Source of the DNA: Paraburkholderia saeva | GTDB lineage: Bacteria > Pseudomonadota > Gammaproteobacteria > Burkholderiales > Burkholderiaceae | Length of the DNA: 64,000 bases | Direction: 5' to 3' | Assembly (NCBI RefSeq): GCF_907164555.1 | Contig: NZ_CAJQZC010000015.1 | Location: forward strand, 1 to 64,000 | In this document: positions 26,180 through 35,942 of the stretch, one piece after another | How the letters are laid out: every line of letters starts with the position of its first letter | Numbering within the stretch: the first letter of the stretch is position 1 | Notes under the pieces: generated by a model | Told to the model about the DNA's origin: nothing | Seen by the model: only the letters and a program-made list of their open reading frames with translations | Database searches by the model: none | Program-made: the position numbers and the translations under genes

Positions 26180-27705
26180 GAGTGTTCTCCCTGTTGTGAT
26201 GGCTGGTGCACGAGCGGCACGACGGTCAGCAGCAGGCCGCGTCGCCCTGTGACACGCACTTCACCTCCTGCGTCAAGCGGTTCCGCGCTCTGCACGCGCC
26301 AGCGCTCGCCATGCACGCGCGCCCAGGCTTCGTTCGCGCGCGTGCCATCCGGCGCCACGACACCCTCGTCCAGCACGATGCCGATGCTGCCGAGCATCGC
26401 TTCGCTACCGGTTACGACGGGCCGTCGCCGCGCGCGAAGCGCAACGCTCGATACGGTGAAGATAAAGAGCGCACTGAAAACCGTCAGCGCGACGATGAGC
26501 GGAATGGGCACGCCGTAGCCGGGTACGTCGGTGTCGATCAGCATCAACGCGCCGATCACGAACGCGACGATGCCGCCAAAACCCAGCGTGCCGAACGTCG
26601 GCAGGAAAGCCTCGGCGATCAGGAACGCGATGCCCAGAAAGATCAAGCCGAGCCCGACGAAGTTTACCGGCAGCAACTGCAGCGCGAAGAGTCCGACGAG
26701 CAGACTGATCGCACCCGCGACACCCGGCAGCACGAACCCCGGATTGGCAAACTCGAAGAAAAGACCGTACATGCCGATCATCATCAGGATCAGCGCGACG
26801 TTCGGGTCGGTAATGACCGCAAGAAAACGGCTGCGCCAGTCGGGTTCGAGCGACACGACAGGCGCATTGTTCGTTGCGAGATGCTGGTCGCCGGCGACCG
26901 TATTGATTGTGCGTCCGTCGAGCTGATGCAGCAGGTCTGGCACGTCGCGCGCGATCAGGTCGACCACGTGCTGGTCGAGCGCCTCGCGCGCCGACAGGCT
27001 GACGGCCTCGCGCACGGCTCGTTCGGCCCAGGCCTGGTTGCGTCCGCGCATTTGCGCGAGTCCACGGATATAGGCGGCTGCATCGTGCACCTGCTTGCGG
27101 ATTTCAGTCGATTGCGTATCAAGTGCGCCTGGTTCGGATGCGCTGGACGCCGACGCCGCTTTCCCTTCGCTCGACGCGGGCATCGTGCCCGGTTGTTGCG
27201 GCGCAGCGCTGCCGAGCCCGAGCTGCACCGGCGTTGCGGCGCCGATATTCGTGCCGGGCGCCATGGCGGCGATGTGGCTCGCGTACACGATATAGGTGCC
27301 GGCGCTCGCGGCGCGCGCGCCACCCGGCGAGATAAACGCAGCGACAGGCACGGGGGAAGCCAGGATCGCCTTGATGATCTGCCGCATCGAGGTATCGAGG
27401 CCGCCAGGCGTATCGAGCTGGATGACGGCCAGTTGCGCGTGATCCTGCGCTGCCCGCCCAAGGCCTCGAACGATGAAATCCGCCGTTGCCGGCCCGATTG
27501 CACCATTGACCGGAATCACGACAACGCCTTTCGAAGCCGGCGCCGCAAACAGGGCGGCGTGTTGCAGAAGGGCCGGGAAAACCAGCATCAGTCCCGCCGC
27601 GGCCGCGCCGCGCAGGAACCTGAAACATCGGGCCGCAAGGCCGCCACGGGGTACGTAACGGTGCGGACCAGACTGCCGGAACGGGAGAAACGTGTGCGTT
27701 CTCAT
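26176..27705 (-). CDS. NfeD family membrane-bound serine protease (NfeD1b type)
   Basis: The protein of about 509 residues has an N-terminal signal or anchor segment, a ClpP-like protease domain at about 60-230, four or five membrane helices at about 330-440 and a C-terminal OB-fold NfeD domain. The protease domain shows AVIQLDTPGGLDTSMRQIIK and the catalytic serine region GGARAASAGTYIVYASHIAA. Known homologues cleave slipin C-termini. The reading frame stays open far upstream through the AraC gene, but ATG 27705 is where the family-like sequence starts. The ribosome site is weak. A 60-base serine/alanine-rich insert at residues 175-210 is unusual but seen in relatives. Confidence 0.88.
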   Translation of the reverse strand: MRTHTFLPFRQSGPHRYVPRGGLAARCFRFLRGAAAAGLMLVFPALLQHAALFAAPASKGVVVIPVNGAIGPATADFIVRGLGRAAQDHAQLAVIQLDTPGGLDTSMRQIIKAILASPVPVAAFISPGGARAASAGTYIVYASHIAAMAPGTNIGAATPVQLGLGSAAPQQPGTMPASSEGKAASASSASEPGALDTQSTEIRKQVHDAAAYIRGLAQMRGRNQAWAERAVREAVSLSAREALDQHVVDLIARDVPDLLHQLDGRTINTVAGDQHLATNNAPVVSLEPDWRSRFLAVITDPNVALILMMIGMYGLFFEFANPGFVLPGVAGAISLLVGLFALQLLPVNFVGLGLIFLGIAFLIAEAFLPTFGTLGFGGIVAFVIGALMLIDTDVPGYGVPIPLIVALTVFSALFIFTVSSVALRARRRPVVTGSEAMLGSIGIVLDEGVVAPDGTRANEAWARVHGERWRVQSAEPLDAGGEVRVTGRRGLLLTVVPLVHQPSQQGEHS

Positions 27706-27770
27706 CGCGGACAGCCGGCACGCCTTGTCGGCGAGTGCCGGCCGGAAAGGACTGGCCTGATAGCTATAGC

Positions 27771-28829
27771 TTAGTCCGCTTCGGCGGGCGGCGTGAGGGA
27801 TGAAAGGGACGAAACGGATGAAAGTGACGTGACCCGGTAATCGGTCGGACGCATGCCCGTCCATTTGCGGAACGCGCGGTAAAACGCACTGGGCTCGGCA
27901 AAACCGATACGGGTCGCGATATCGGCGATCGTGCGGTCGGTGTCCTGCAATTCGCCAATCGCGATATCGCGCCGCAGGTCGTCCTTGATCGACTGATAGG
28001 TATAGCCCTCCTGCTTGAGGTGGCGGCGCATCGTCGCTTCGGCGACATTCAGGCGCAACGCCATTTCGTCGGAACCGGGCCATGCGGACATCGGCAGCGC
28101 GCGCAGCAGCTTGCGCACGCGCACGGCAAGCGACCCGGCATTGCGGTACTTCACGACGAAATTGCCGGGCGCATCGCGCAGGAAGGTTCTTGCCGATTTC
28201 GCCGTCTGCACGACCGGCAGGTCGAGAAACGCCGGCGCGAGATCGACGAACGACGCGTCCTCGCCGAACGCCATGTCGTCGCAGAACATCAGCCGGTATT
28301 CGTGCGCCGCTGGCGGTTCCGCGCAGCGAAAACGTGCCTGCAGGAGCGGTATGCGCCGCCCGACCAGCCAGCACACGAGGCCGTAGACGAGGATGAAATA
28401 CGTCGCACAGGCGAACATGGTGGGCGCGGACGTGCCTTCGCGATGCGTGAATTCGAGCCTGACGCGCGTGGCGTCCTTCACGATGCGCACGTGCAGGTCG
28501 TCCAGCACGAGCCGCATGAAACCGACTGCGCGCGCGAGCGCGTGCGCGCCGGTGCGGGCCGTGAGCGCCGCGTGCGTCATCGCGACGAAACTGCCGCTTT
28601 TCATCGGATGCGAGTCCTGGCCAAAGAACTCGTCGTCGAGCGCGCGGGCGATGCCGGCCCACAACGCGCCGTATTGCGCCGACGTCACGCGGCTTTTTGG
28701 CGAGGCCAGCACCTGCGGTGCAATGCCGGCCGCTTCGATGACGGGCTGCACGTCGAGCCCGCGCGCACGGGCGAGGGCGAGCGTTTCTTCGACGAGGCTG
28801 ACGGAAATGGTGCCTTTTTCGCTTTTCAT
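27771..28829 (-). CDS. AraC family regulator with Arabinose_bd-type N-terminal domain
   Basis: The 352-residue protein starts MKSEKGTISVSLVEETLALA and has an N-terminal domain of the OruR/ArgR-like kind, then an AraC HTH at about 240-340 (RRDIAIGELQDTDRTIADIA, then GFAEPSAFYRAFRKWTGMRP). It is divergent from the acyl-CoA dehydrogenase operon, which it probably activates in response to a branched-chain or short-chain acid. The extreme C-terminus is a serine-rich repeat (SLSSVSSLSSL) encoded by near-identical nine-base units, a small repeat expansion. Confidence 0.87.
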   Translation of the reverse strand: MKSEKGTISVSLVEETLALARARGLDVQPVIEAAGIAPQVLASPKSRVTSAQYGALWAGIARALDDEFFGQDSHPMKSGSFVAMTHAALTARTGAHALARAVGFMRLVLDDLHVRIVKDATRVRLEFTHREGTSAPTMFACATYFILVYGLVCWLVGRRIPLLQARFRCAEPPAAHEYRLMFCDDMAFGEDASFVDLAPAFLDLPVVQTAKSARTFLRDAPGNFVVKYRNAGSLAVRVRKLLRALPMSAWPGSDEMALRLNVAEATMRRHLKQEGYTYQSIKDDLRRDIAIGELQDTDRTIADIATRIGFAEPSAFYRAFRKWTGMRPTDYRVTSLSSVSSLSSLTPPAEAD

Positions 28830-29081
28830 GCTGACTATGGCAAATGCGCTCACCAAGATTGAACGGGCTGAGCATCGAACCCCGACTGCGGACGGCCTAC
28901 ACTTTTCCCGGCAGACGGCGTCCCACACGCGTCACGACGCTGCGCCGCAACATGGCGACACAGTGTAGGCCAACCGGTCCCGGCGCGCCATGTACGACAC
29001 GGCGCCCGCGTATTGCGCAGACCGGAATCAACGTGCGCAAAACCCATGCGCTCCAAACGCTCACAAGGCAAGGCGGTTCTC
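28830..29081. promoter_or_regulatory. Divergent promoter region, AraC gene and acyl-CoA dehydrogenase operon
   Basis: The 252 bases contain the promoters of both units by position. I found no convincing sigma-70 pair and no clear long inverted repeat. Confidence 0.35.
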
Positions 29082-30215
29082 ATGCACGATTTCTACACCC
29101 ACGAACAACGGATGATCCGCGACGCGGCGCGCGACTTCGCCACACACGGTCTCGCGCCGCATGCGGGCGAATGGGATCGCGCGGGCGCATTGCCGGCGGA
29201 GATCGTCACGCAGATGGGCGAACTCGGTTTTCTGGGCATGATCGTGCCGGCCGAATGGGGTGGCTCCTACAGCGATTATGTGGCTTATGCGCTCGCAATT
29301 GAAGAAATCGCTGCGGGGTGCGCCGCGTGCGCGACGCTGATGAGCGTGCATAACTCCGTCGGCTGCGGCCCGATTCTCAACTTCGGCAGCGACGCGCAGA
29401 AGGACCAGTATCTGCACGATCTCGCTTCGGGAAAACGCATCGGGGCGTTCTGTCTGACGGAGCCGCAGGCCGGGTCCGAGGCGAACAATCTGCGCACCCG
29501 CGCGGTGCTGCGCGATGGCCAGTGGATCATCAACGGTAACAAGCAGTTCGTGACGAACGGTTCGCGTGCCGACGTCGCGATCGTATTCGCCGTCACTGAT
29601 CCTGATCGCGGCAAGCGCGGCCTTTCGGCGTTTATCGTGCCGACTGACGCGCCGGGGTTCAACGTCGGCAAGCCGGAAAGCAAGCTCGGCATCCGCGCGT
29701 CGGACACGTGCCCGATCTCGTTCGACGACTGCACCGTGCCCGAAGGCAATCTGCTGGGCGAGGCCGGTGAAGGTTTGCGCATCGCGCTGTCGAACCTGGA
29801 GGGCGGGCGCATCGGCATTGCGGCGCAGGCTGTCGGCATCGCGCGTGCGGCGTTTGACGCGGCGCGTGCCTATGCGAATGAACGTGTCCAGTTCGGCAAG
29901 GCGTTAAAGGACCATCAAACCATCGCGAACATGCTCGCCGACATGACCACGCGGCTAAACGCGGCGCGTCTGCTCGTGCATCACGCGGCGCGACTGCGGA
30001 GCGAAGGCTTGCCGTGTCTGTCGGAGGCATCGCAGGCCAAACTCTACGCATCCGAAATCGCCGAAGACGTGTGCTCGAAAGCGATCCAGATTCACGGCGG
30101 CTACGGCTACCTGGAAGACTACGCCGTCGAGCGCCACTATCGGGATGCACGCATCACGCAGATTTACGAAGGAACCAGCGAGGTACAAAGAATGGTGATC
30201 GCGCGCTCCGTTTGA
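29082..30215 (+). CDS. Acyl-CoA dehydrogenase (isobutyryl-CoA dehydrogenase-like)
   Basis: The 377-residue flavoenzyme introduces a double bond into an acyl-CoA. It starts MHDFYTHEQRMIRDAARDFA after AAGGCGG. Family signatures are FCLTEPQAGSEANNL and QIHGGYGYLEDYAVERHYRD, and the catalytic base is probably E363 in ITQIYEGTSE. It opens an operon with an acyl-CoA synthetase and mmsAB. That context points to isobutyryl-CoA or a similar branched acyl-CoA from valine, rather than long-chain fatty acids. Confidence 0.9.
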   Translation: MHDFYTHEQRMIRDAARDFATHGLAPHAGEWDRAGALPAEIVTQMGELGFLGMIVPAEWGGSYSDYVAYALAIEEIAAGCAACATLMSVHNSVGCGPILNFGSDAQKDQYLHDLASGKRIGAFCLTEPQAGSEANNLRTRAVLRDGQWIINGNKQFVTNGSRADVAIVFAVTDPDRGKRGLSAFIVPTDAPGFNVGKPESKLGIRASDTCPISFDDCTVPEGNLLGEAGEGLRIALSNLEGGRIGIAAQAVGIARAAFDAARAYANERVQFGKALKDHQTIANMLADMTTRLNAARLLVHHAARLRSEGLPCLSEASQAKLYASEIAEDVCSKAIQIHGGYGYLEDYAVERHYRDARITQIYEGTSEVQRMVIARSV

Positions 30216-30265
30216 GTGCAAAATAATCTGACATAGAGCGCGGACGCGCCAATCAGGAGACATCG

Positions 30266-31975
30266 ATGACTGCAGCGAACAGCTTTCTGGCGGCGCGCGA
30301 CCTGTTGTTTCGCCATCGCACGGATTACGACAGTGCGTATCGCGAGTTTGCGTGGCCGACGCTCGGCGAGTTCAACTGGGCGCTCGACTATTTCGACGCG
30401 TTCGCGCGGAATAACAACCAGCCAGCACTTGTGATCGTCGAAGGCGCAACGGGCGAGGAAACGCGATACACGTATGCGCAGATTTCGGAGCGCGCGTCGC
30501 GCATGGCGAATTTCCTGCGTGGAATCGGCGTCGGGCGCGGTGACCGTGTGCTGCTGATGCTGCCGAACCGCGTCGAACTGTGGGATGTGATGCTCGCGGC
30601 GATGAAGCTCGGCGCGATCGTATTGCCGGCAACGACGCAACTGTCACCGGACGACGTGCGCGATCGCGTGCAGATCGGCGGCGCGCGGTACGCAGTGGTC
30701 GATAGCGGCGAGCTGGCGAAGTTCGATGCAATCGATGCTGGCCTCACGCGTATTTCAGTTGGCGCGCCGCGCGAAGGCTGGATCGATCTCGCGCGCGCCG
30801 CGGATGCATCGCCAGCGTTCGAACCTGACGGTCCGACGCGCGCGACCGATCCGATGCTGCTGTACTTCACATCAGGCACGACATCGAAGCCGAAGCTCGT
30901 CGAGCATACGCATCAGAGCTATCCGGTGGGCCATCTTTCGACGATGTACTGGATCGGCCTGCAACCCGGTGACGTGCACTGGAACATCAGTTCGCCAGGC
31001 TGGGCCAAGCACGCATGGAGCTGCTTCTTTGCGCCGTGGAATGCGGGGGCATGCGTGTTCATTTTCAACACGCCGCGCTTCGTGCCGAAAGAAACGCTCA
31101 ACGCGCTCGTGCGCTACAACGTCACCACCCTGTGCGCGCCGCCCACCGTCTGGCGCATGCTCGTACAGGAGCCGCTCGCGTCCTACCCGGTCAAGCTGCG
31201 CGAGATTGTCGGCGCAGGCGAGCCGCTCAATCCCGAGGTCATCGAGCGCGTGCGTCATGCGTGGGGCGTGACGATTCGCGATGGCTTCGGCCAGACCGAA
31301 ACGACCTGCCAGATCGGCAATTCGCCGGGTCAACCGGTCGTGGCAGGGTCGATGGGGCGACCGTTGCCGGGCTACCGGATCGAACTCGTCGATGCCGACG
31401 ATCAACCCACGACCGAAGGCGAAATCGTATTGCCGCTGGACCAGCGTCCGCTTGGCCTCATGACTGGCTACGCGAACAACGAGAAGGCCACGGTGGAGGC
31501 GATGCGCAACGGTTTCTATCACACGTCCGATGTCGCGATGCGACGCGACGACGGTTACTACGTCTACGTTGGCCGCTCCGATGACGTGTTCAAGTCGTCC
31601 GACTACCGCCTGAGCCCGTTCGAACTCGAAAGCGCGCTGATCGAACACGAAGCCATCGCCGAAGCGGCGGTGGTGCCAAGCGCCGACGCGTTGCGTCTGT
31701 CGGTGCCGAAAGCGTTCGTCACGGTGCGTCAGGGTTACGAAGCCGGTCCGGAACTGGCGCGTGCGGTGTTCGCGTTCTCGCGCGAAAAACTCGCGCCCTA
31801 CAAGCGGATTCGCCGGTTGCAGTTCAGCGAACTGCCGAAAACGATTTCCGGCAAGATCCGTCGCGTCGAGTTACGCCGACGTGAACTGGAGCGCGGCGCG
31901 GAACCCGCGCGCCTACCCGACGAATACTGGGAAGAGGATTTCCCTGATCTGCGCGAACCCGCTTCGAAGCGCTAG
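30266..31975 (+). CDS. AMP-forming acyl-CoA synthetase (AcsM-like)
   Basis: The 569-residue adenylate-forming enzyme activates a carboxylic acid with CoA. Motifs are the phosphate-binding loop LLYFTSGTTSKPKLVEHTH, RDGFGQTETTCQ, YHTSDVAMRRDDGYYVYVGR, and the C-terminal lysine region LPKTISGKIRRVELRRRE. It resembles medium-chain or branched acyl-CoA synthetases. Within the operon it probably makes isobutyryl-CoA or 3-hydroxyisobutyryl-type thioesters from free acids. It starts 50 bases after the dehydrogenase stop, with AGGAGA upstream. Confidence 0.88.
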   Translation: MTAANSFLAARDLLFRHRTDYDSAYREFAWPTLGEFNWALDYFDAFARNNNQPALVIVEGATGEETRYTYAQISERASRMANFLRGIGVGRGDRVLLMLPNRVELWDVMLAAMKLGAIVLPATTQLSPDDVRDRVQIGGARYAVVDSGELAKFDAIDAGLTRISVGAPREGWIDLARAADASPAFEPDGPTRATDPMLLYFTSGTTSKPKLVEHTHQSYPVGHLSTMYWIGLQPGDVHWNISSPGWAKHAWSCFFAPWNAGACVFIFNTPRFVPKETLNALVRYNVTTLCAPPTVWRMLVQEPLASYPVKLREIVGAGEPLNPEVIERVRHAWGVTIRDGFGQTETTCQIGNSPGQPVVAGSMGRPLPGYRIELVDADDQPTTEGEIVLPLDQRPLGLMTGYANNEKATVEAMRNGFYHTSDVAMRRDDGYYVYVGRSDDVFKSSDYRLSPFELESALIEHEAIAEAAVVPSADALRLSVPKAFVTVRQGYEAGPELARAVFAFSREKLAPYKRIRRLQFSELPKTISGKIRRVELRRRELERGAEPARLPDEYWEEDFPDLREPASKR

Positions 31976-32085
31976 ACACACCAGACACGCCAGACCCGAT
32001 ACGTATCGCCGTCTTTCATCGTTCGCATGGTTGTTGGGCTGCATCTGCGGCCAGACGTAACAGCCCAAAGCACAGGAGATTTCGA

Positions 32086-33621
32086 ATGAGCGCAAATCCG
32101 TCTACCCTCGCCAGCAGGACGTCCGGCGTGGCGACCGTCAAACTGTTGATCAACGGCGAATTCGTCGACTCGACCTCGACTGAATGGCGCGACATCGTCA
32201 ACCCCGCGACGCAGGATGTGCTCGCGCGCGTACCGTTCGCGACGGTCAGCGAAGTCGATGCTGCGATCCGTGCCGCGCACGAGGCGTTCAGGACGTGGAA
32301 GAACACGCCGACCGGTGCGCGTATGCGCATCATGCTGAAGTATCAGGCGCTGATTCGCGAGCACATGCCGCGCATCGCGAAGACACTGAGCGCGGATCAG
32401 GGCAAGACGATTCCCGACGCGGAAGGCGATATCTTCCGCGGGCTCGAGGTCGTCGAGCATGCGTGTTCGATCGGCACGCTGCAACAGGGCGAATTCGCGG
32501 AGAACGTCGCGGGCAGCGTCGATACATATACGCTGCGGCAACCGATCGGCGTATGCGTGGGTATCACGCCGTTCAACTTCCCGGCGATGATTCCATTATG
32601 GATGTTCCCGATGGCGATTGTCTGCGGCAACACGTTCGTGCTCAAGCCTTCGGAACAGGATCCCATGTCGACGATGGAACTCGTCGAACTCGCGCTTGAA
32701 GCCGGTGTGCCGAAGGGCGTATTGAACGTCGTGCACGGCGGCAAGGAAGTCGTCGATGCGTTGTGTATGCATGAACTCGTCAAGGCGATTTCGTTCGTCG
32801 GCTCGACGGCTGTCGGTACCCACGTGTATCGCCTCGGCAGCGAACATGGCAAGCGCGTGCAGTCGATGATGGGCGCGAAGAATCACGCCGTCGTGCTGCC
32901 CGATGCGAACCGCGAGCAGACGCTCAACGCGCTGGCAGGCGCAGGTTTTGGCGCGGCCGGCCAGCGTTGCATGGCGACCTCGGTGGTCGTGCTGGTGGGC
33001 GCGTCCGCACAGTGGCTGCCGGACCTGGTCGAAAAGGCGAAAACATTGAAGGTCAATGCCGGCAGCGAAGCGAACACGGACATCGGCCCGGTCGTCTCGC
33101 GCGCCGCGCAGGAACGCATTCTCGGACTGATCGAAGCCGGTGTGAAGGAAGGCGCGACGCTCGCGCTGGATGGTCGCGGCATCAAGGTGCCGGGTTACGA
33201 GAAGGGCAACTTCATCGGCCCGACGATCTTTTCCGACGTCACAGCCGATATGCAGATCTATCGCACCGAGATCTTCGGGCCGGTGCTTTGCGTACTGAGC
33301 GTGCCGACGCTCGACGATGCCATCGAACTCGTCAATCGCAATCCGTTCGGTAATGGCGTAGGTCTCTTCACGCAGAGCGGCGCGGCGGCGCGCAAATTCC
33401 AGAGCGACATCGATATCGGCCAGGTCGGCATCAACATTCCAATTCCGGTGCCCGTGCCCTCGTTCAGCTTTACGGGCTCGCGCGGCTCGAAGCTCGGCGA
33501 TCTTGGCCCGTACGGCAAGCAGGTCGTGCAGTTCTACACGCAGACCAAGACCGTCACCGCGCGCTGGTTCGATGACGCCACCGTCAACGACGGCGTCAAC
33601 ACCACGATCAGCCTGCGCTAG
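32086..33621 (+). CDS. mmsA: Methylmalonate-semialdehyde dehydrogenase (CoA-acylating)
   Basis: The 511-residue enzyme oxidises methylmalonate semialdehyde to propionyl-CoA. The nucleophile is C295 (GFGAAGQRCMATSVVVLVGA), and oxyanion Asn164 lies in GITPFNFPAMIPLWMFPMAI. The glutamate that most aldehyde dehydrogenases use as general base is replaced by Asn in MMGAKNHAVV, a hallmark of CoA-acylating MmsA. It starts after AGGAGAT and is followed by mmsB 46 bases later. Confidence 0.95.
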   Translation: MSANPSTLASRTSGVATVKLLINGEFVDSTSTEWRDIVNPATQDVLARVPFATVSEVDAAIRAAHEAFRTWKNTPTGARMRIMLKYQALIREHMPRIAKTLSADQGKTIPDAEGDIFRGLEVVEHACSIGTLQQGEFAENVAGSVDTYTLRQPIGVCVGITPFNFPAMIPLWMFPMAIVCGNTFVLKPSEQDPMSTMELVELALEAGVPKGVLNVVHGGKEVVDALCMHELVKAISFVGSTAVGTHVYRLGSEHGKRVQSMMGAKNHAVVLPDANREQTLNALAGAGFGAAGQRCMATSVVVLVGASAQWLPDLVEKAKTLKVNAGSEANTDIGPVVSRAAQERILGLIEAGVKEGATLALDGRGIKVPGYEKGNFIGPTIFSDVTADMQIYRTEIFGPVLCVLSVPTLDDAIELVNRNPFGNGVGLFTQSGAAARKFQSDIDIGQVGINIPIPVPVPSFSFTGSRGSKLGDLGPYGKQVVQFYTQTKTVTARWFDDATVNDGVNTTISLR

Positions 33622-33667
33622 GCGCGCGCAGGCCGCGATATTGAATGCAGGCAACGGAGACAGCACC

Positions 33668-34564
33668 ATGAAAATCGGTTTCATCGGACTCGGCAATATG
33701 GGCGCACCGATGGCGCTCAATCTGCTGAAGGCAGGGCATACCGTCAATGTGTTCGACCTCAGCGCAGAGGCGGTGAAATCGCTTGTCGACGCGGGCGCCC
33801 ACGCGGCGGACTCAGCGAAAGCGGCCGTGGCCGACGTCGAATGTGTGGTCACGATGCTGCCGGCCGCGGCTCATGTGCGCAGCGTGCTCACCGCGGAAGA
33901 CGGCGTGCTCGCCGGCATCCCGAAAGGCGTGACGATCATCGATTCGAGCACGATCGATCCCGCAACCGTCAAGGCATGCGCCGAAATCGCCACGAAGCAC
34001 GGCAATACCTTCGTCGATGCGCCGGTATCGGGTGGAACGGGCGGCGCAGCTGCGGGCACGCTGACGTTCATGGTGGGCGGCAGCGCCGCGTCGTACGAGC
34101 ACGTGAAGCCCGTGCTCTCGGCAATGGGCAAGAACATCGTGCATTGCGGCGATACCGGCACGGGGCAGGTCGCGAAGATCTGCAACAACCTCGTGCTCGG
34201 CATCACGATGGCTGGCGTCGCGGAAGCGATGTCGCTCGGCGAAGCGCTCGGCATCGATCCGAAGGTGTTGGGCAGCATCATCAATACATCGACGGGGCGC
34301 TGCTGGAGCTCGGATACGTATAACCCGTTCCCGGGTCTGATCGAAACGGCGCCTTCATCGCGCGGCTATACCGGCGGCTTCGGCACAGACCTGATGCTGA
34401 AGGATCTCGGCCTTGCCACCGACGCCGCGAAGTTCGCCCGCCAGCCCGTCTACCTCGGCGCGCTCGCGCAGCAGCTGTATCAGACGATGAGCACGCAGGG
34501 CGCAGGCAGGCTGGACTTCTCGGCGGTGATCAAGCTGTATCGCAAGGACAGGGACGCCGGCTGA
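33668..34564 (+). CDS. mmsB: 3-hydroxyisobutyrate dehydrogenase
   Basis: The 298-residue NAD-dependent enzyme converts 3-hydroxyisobutyrate to methylmalonate semialdehyde, the substrate of MmsA. The N-terminal signature MKIGFIGLGNMGAPMALNLL holds the GxGxxG. The substrate motif is FVDAPVSGGTGGAAAGTLTF, and the catalytic lysine lies in TGTGQVAKICNNLVLGITMA. It is the last gene of the operon. The enoyl-CoA hydratase and hydroxyisobutyryl-CoA hydrolase needed between the first and last steps are not encoded here. Confidence 0.95.
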   Translation: MKIGFIGLGNMGAPMALNLLKAGHTVNVFDLSAEAVKSLVDAGAHAADSAKAAVADVECVVTMLPAAAHVRSVLTAEDGVLAGIPKGVTIIDSSTIDPATVKACAEIATKHGNTFVDAPVSGGTGGAAAGTLTFMVGGSAASYEHVKPVLSAMGKNIVHCGDTGTGQVAKICNNLVLGITMAGVAEAMSLGEALGIDPKVLGSIINTSTGRCWSSDTYNPFPGLIETAPSSRGYTGGFGTDLMLKDLGLATDAAKFARQPVYLGALAQQLYQTMSTQGAGRLDFSAVIKLYRKDRDAG

Positions 34565-34588
34565 CCACGCCTGGCTACATCGCGCTCG

Positions 34589-35854
34589 CTAACCCGGCGA
34601 CCGGCTTACCGGCACGCCGACATCTTTCCGATCCGCCGGCGAAACCTCCTCGTCAGCGGCCTTCACGCGGCTGATCCACGCAAATGCCAGCAGCACCAGC
34701 GCAACCGCAGCCCAGCCATTCGTGCCGTAACCGTCGATATGGCCGGCCGGCGTGATCGACAGCATCAGGCCGCCGAGCCACGCGCCGCAGCCCGTGCCAA
34801 GCGCCATCACGGCGCTGTTCGCGCTCAGGAATGCGCCGCGCTGAGAAGGCGCGGGAACGGTTGTCATCAGCGCCTGCATCGGCACCATCCGCCCGGACAC
34901 CGCGACCATGAACACCGCGAAGAATGGCACGACGATGAAGAAAGGCAACGCCGGCAGATGCGTTACGAACAGCACCGGCAGCACCGAAAGTACGGCGAAA
35001 ACGCGGAACATGACGCGCCGCCCGTAGCGGTCGGCAAGACGGCCGATCGCGCGGGACGTGAAGAACGTCGCTGCGCCGCCCGCCATGTAGATCCACGACA
35101 GATGCGCGGGCTCGACGCCGTGATTCGCGACCAGCATTGGCGAGATGAACGGGATCACCATCATCTGCGAAACCATCATCATGAATGTCAGCGCGAACGC
35201 GTTCAGATGCCGCGGTAACACGAGCAGCCGGCCGAGCGCGGGCAGCACTTCGTTCAGCGGTGGTGTGCCGCGTGCGAGGTGTTCAGACAGCGACGGCACG
35301 ATGCGCGAGCACGCCAGCCAGATCGCGACCGACAGCGCGACCAGCAGCACGAACGGCGCGGCCCACGTGAAGTGCGCGCCGAGCATCACGCCTGCAGGCA
35401 CACCCGCAATCGCGGCGAGCGAGAACGCGGTCATAATCGTGCCGGTCGCGGCGCCGCGTCGCGCGGGCGGAATGACGTCCGTCACGATCGCCATGATGAC
35501 CGAGCCGAGCACGCCACCCGTCAGGCCGGCGAAAGCGCGTGCGACCAGCAGCAGCGTGAAACTGCCCGCCAGCGCGCATGCAAGATTCGACAACGCGAAG
35601 AGCGCATAGACATACAGCAGCAGCCGCCGCCGGTCGAAGCGGTCGATATACGTCGCGGCAAGCAGCCCGGAGAGCCCGGAGCACCACGAATAGGCGGAGA
35701 CGGCGGTGGCGAACGCGGCCGGCGTGATCGTGAACGCATGCATGATCTGCGGGCCGAGCGGCATCATCACCATGAAGTCCATGATGATGGTGAACTGCGT
35801 CAACGCCAGAAGCCACAGCAAGCGGCGTTCACGGGTTGGGGTCAAGGGATTCAT
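34589..35854 (-). CDS. MFS efflux-type transporter (AraJ-like)
   Basis: The 421-residue protein has twelve predicted helices and starts MNPLTPTRERRLLWLLALTQ. It resembles DHA1-type drug or sugar exporters (FTIIMDFMVMMPLGPQIMHA, then the motif-A-like TYIDRFDRRRLLLYVYALFA). It is convergent with mmsB, with only 24 bases between stops. The substrate cannot be assigned. It lies upstream (on the minus strand) of no further gene, and the siderophore-reductase gene ends 88 bases above its start. Confidence 0.82.
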   Translation of the reverse strand: MNPLTPTRERRLLWLLALTQFTIIMDFMVMMPLGPQIMHAFTITPAAFATAVSAYSWCSGLSGLLAATYIDRFDRRRLLLYVYALFALSNLACALAGSFTLLLVARAFAGLTGGVLGSVIMAIVTDVIPPARRGAATGTIMTAFSLAAIAGVPAGVMLGAHFTWAAPFVLLVALSVAIWLACSRIVPSLSEHLARGTPPLNEVLPALGRLLVLPRHLNAFALTFMMMVSQMMVIPFISPMLVANHGVEPAHLSWIYMAGGAATFFTSRAIGRLADRYGRRVMFRVFAVLSVLPVLFVTHLPALPFFIVVPFFAVFMVAVSGRMVPMQALMTTVPAPSQRGAFLSANSAVMALGTGCGAWLGGLMLSITPAGHIDGYGTNGWAAVALVLLAFAWISRVKAADEEVSPADRKDVGVPVSRSPG

Positions 35855-35942
35855 CGATGACGTCCTGTTTTCCTGTCGTTGTTATGAACGACGGCGGCGG
35901 GCACCGTCATCGTTGTAGTTGCACGAGCCGTATCGCGAACCG

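Noticed and set aside
26176..28875. A 899-codon open frame on the minus strand joining the NfeD gene to sequence antisense-free upstream
   Set aside because: The part above 27705 is an out-of-frame shadow of the AraC gene, with arginine-rich composition; only the NfeD part has family-like sequence.
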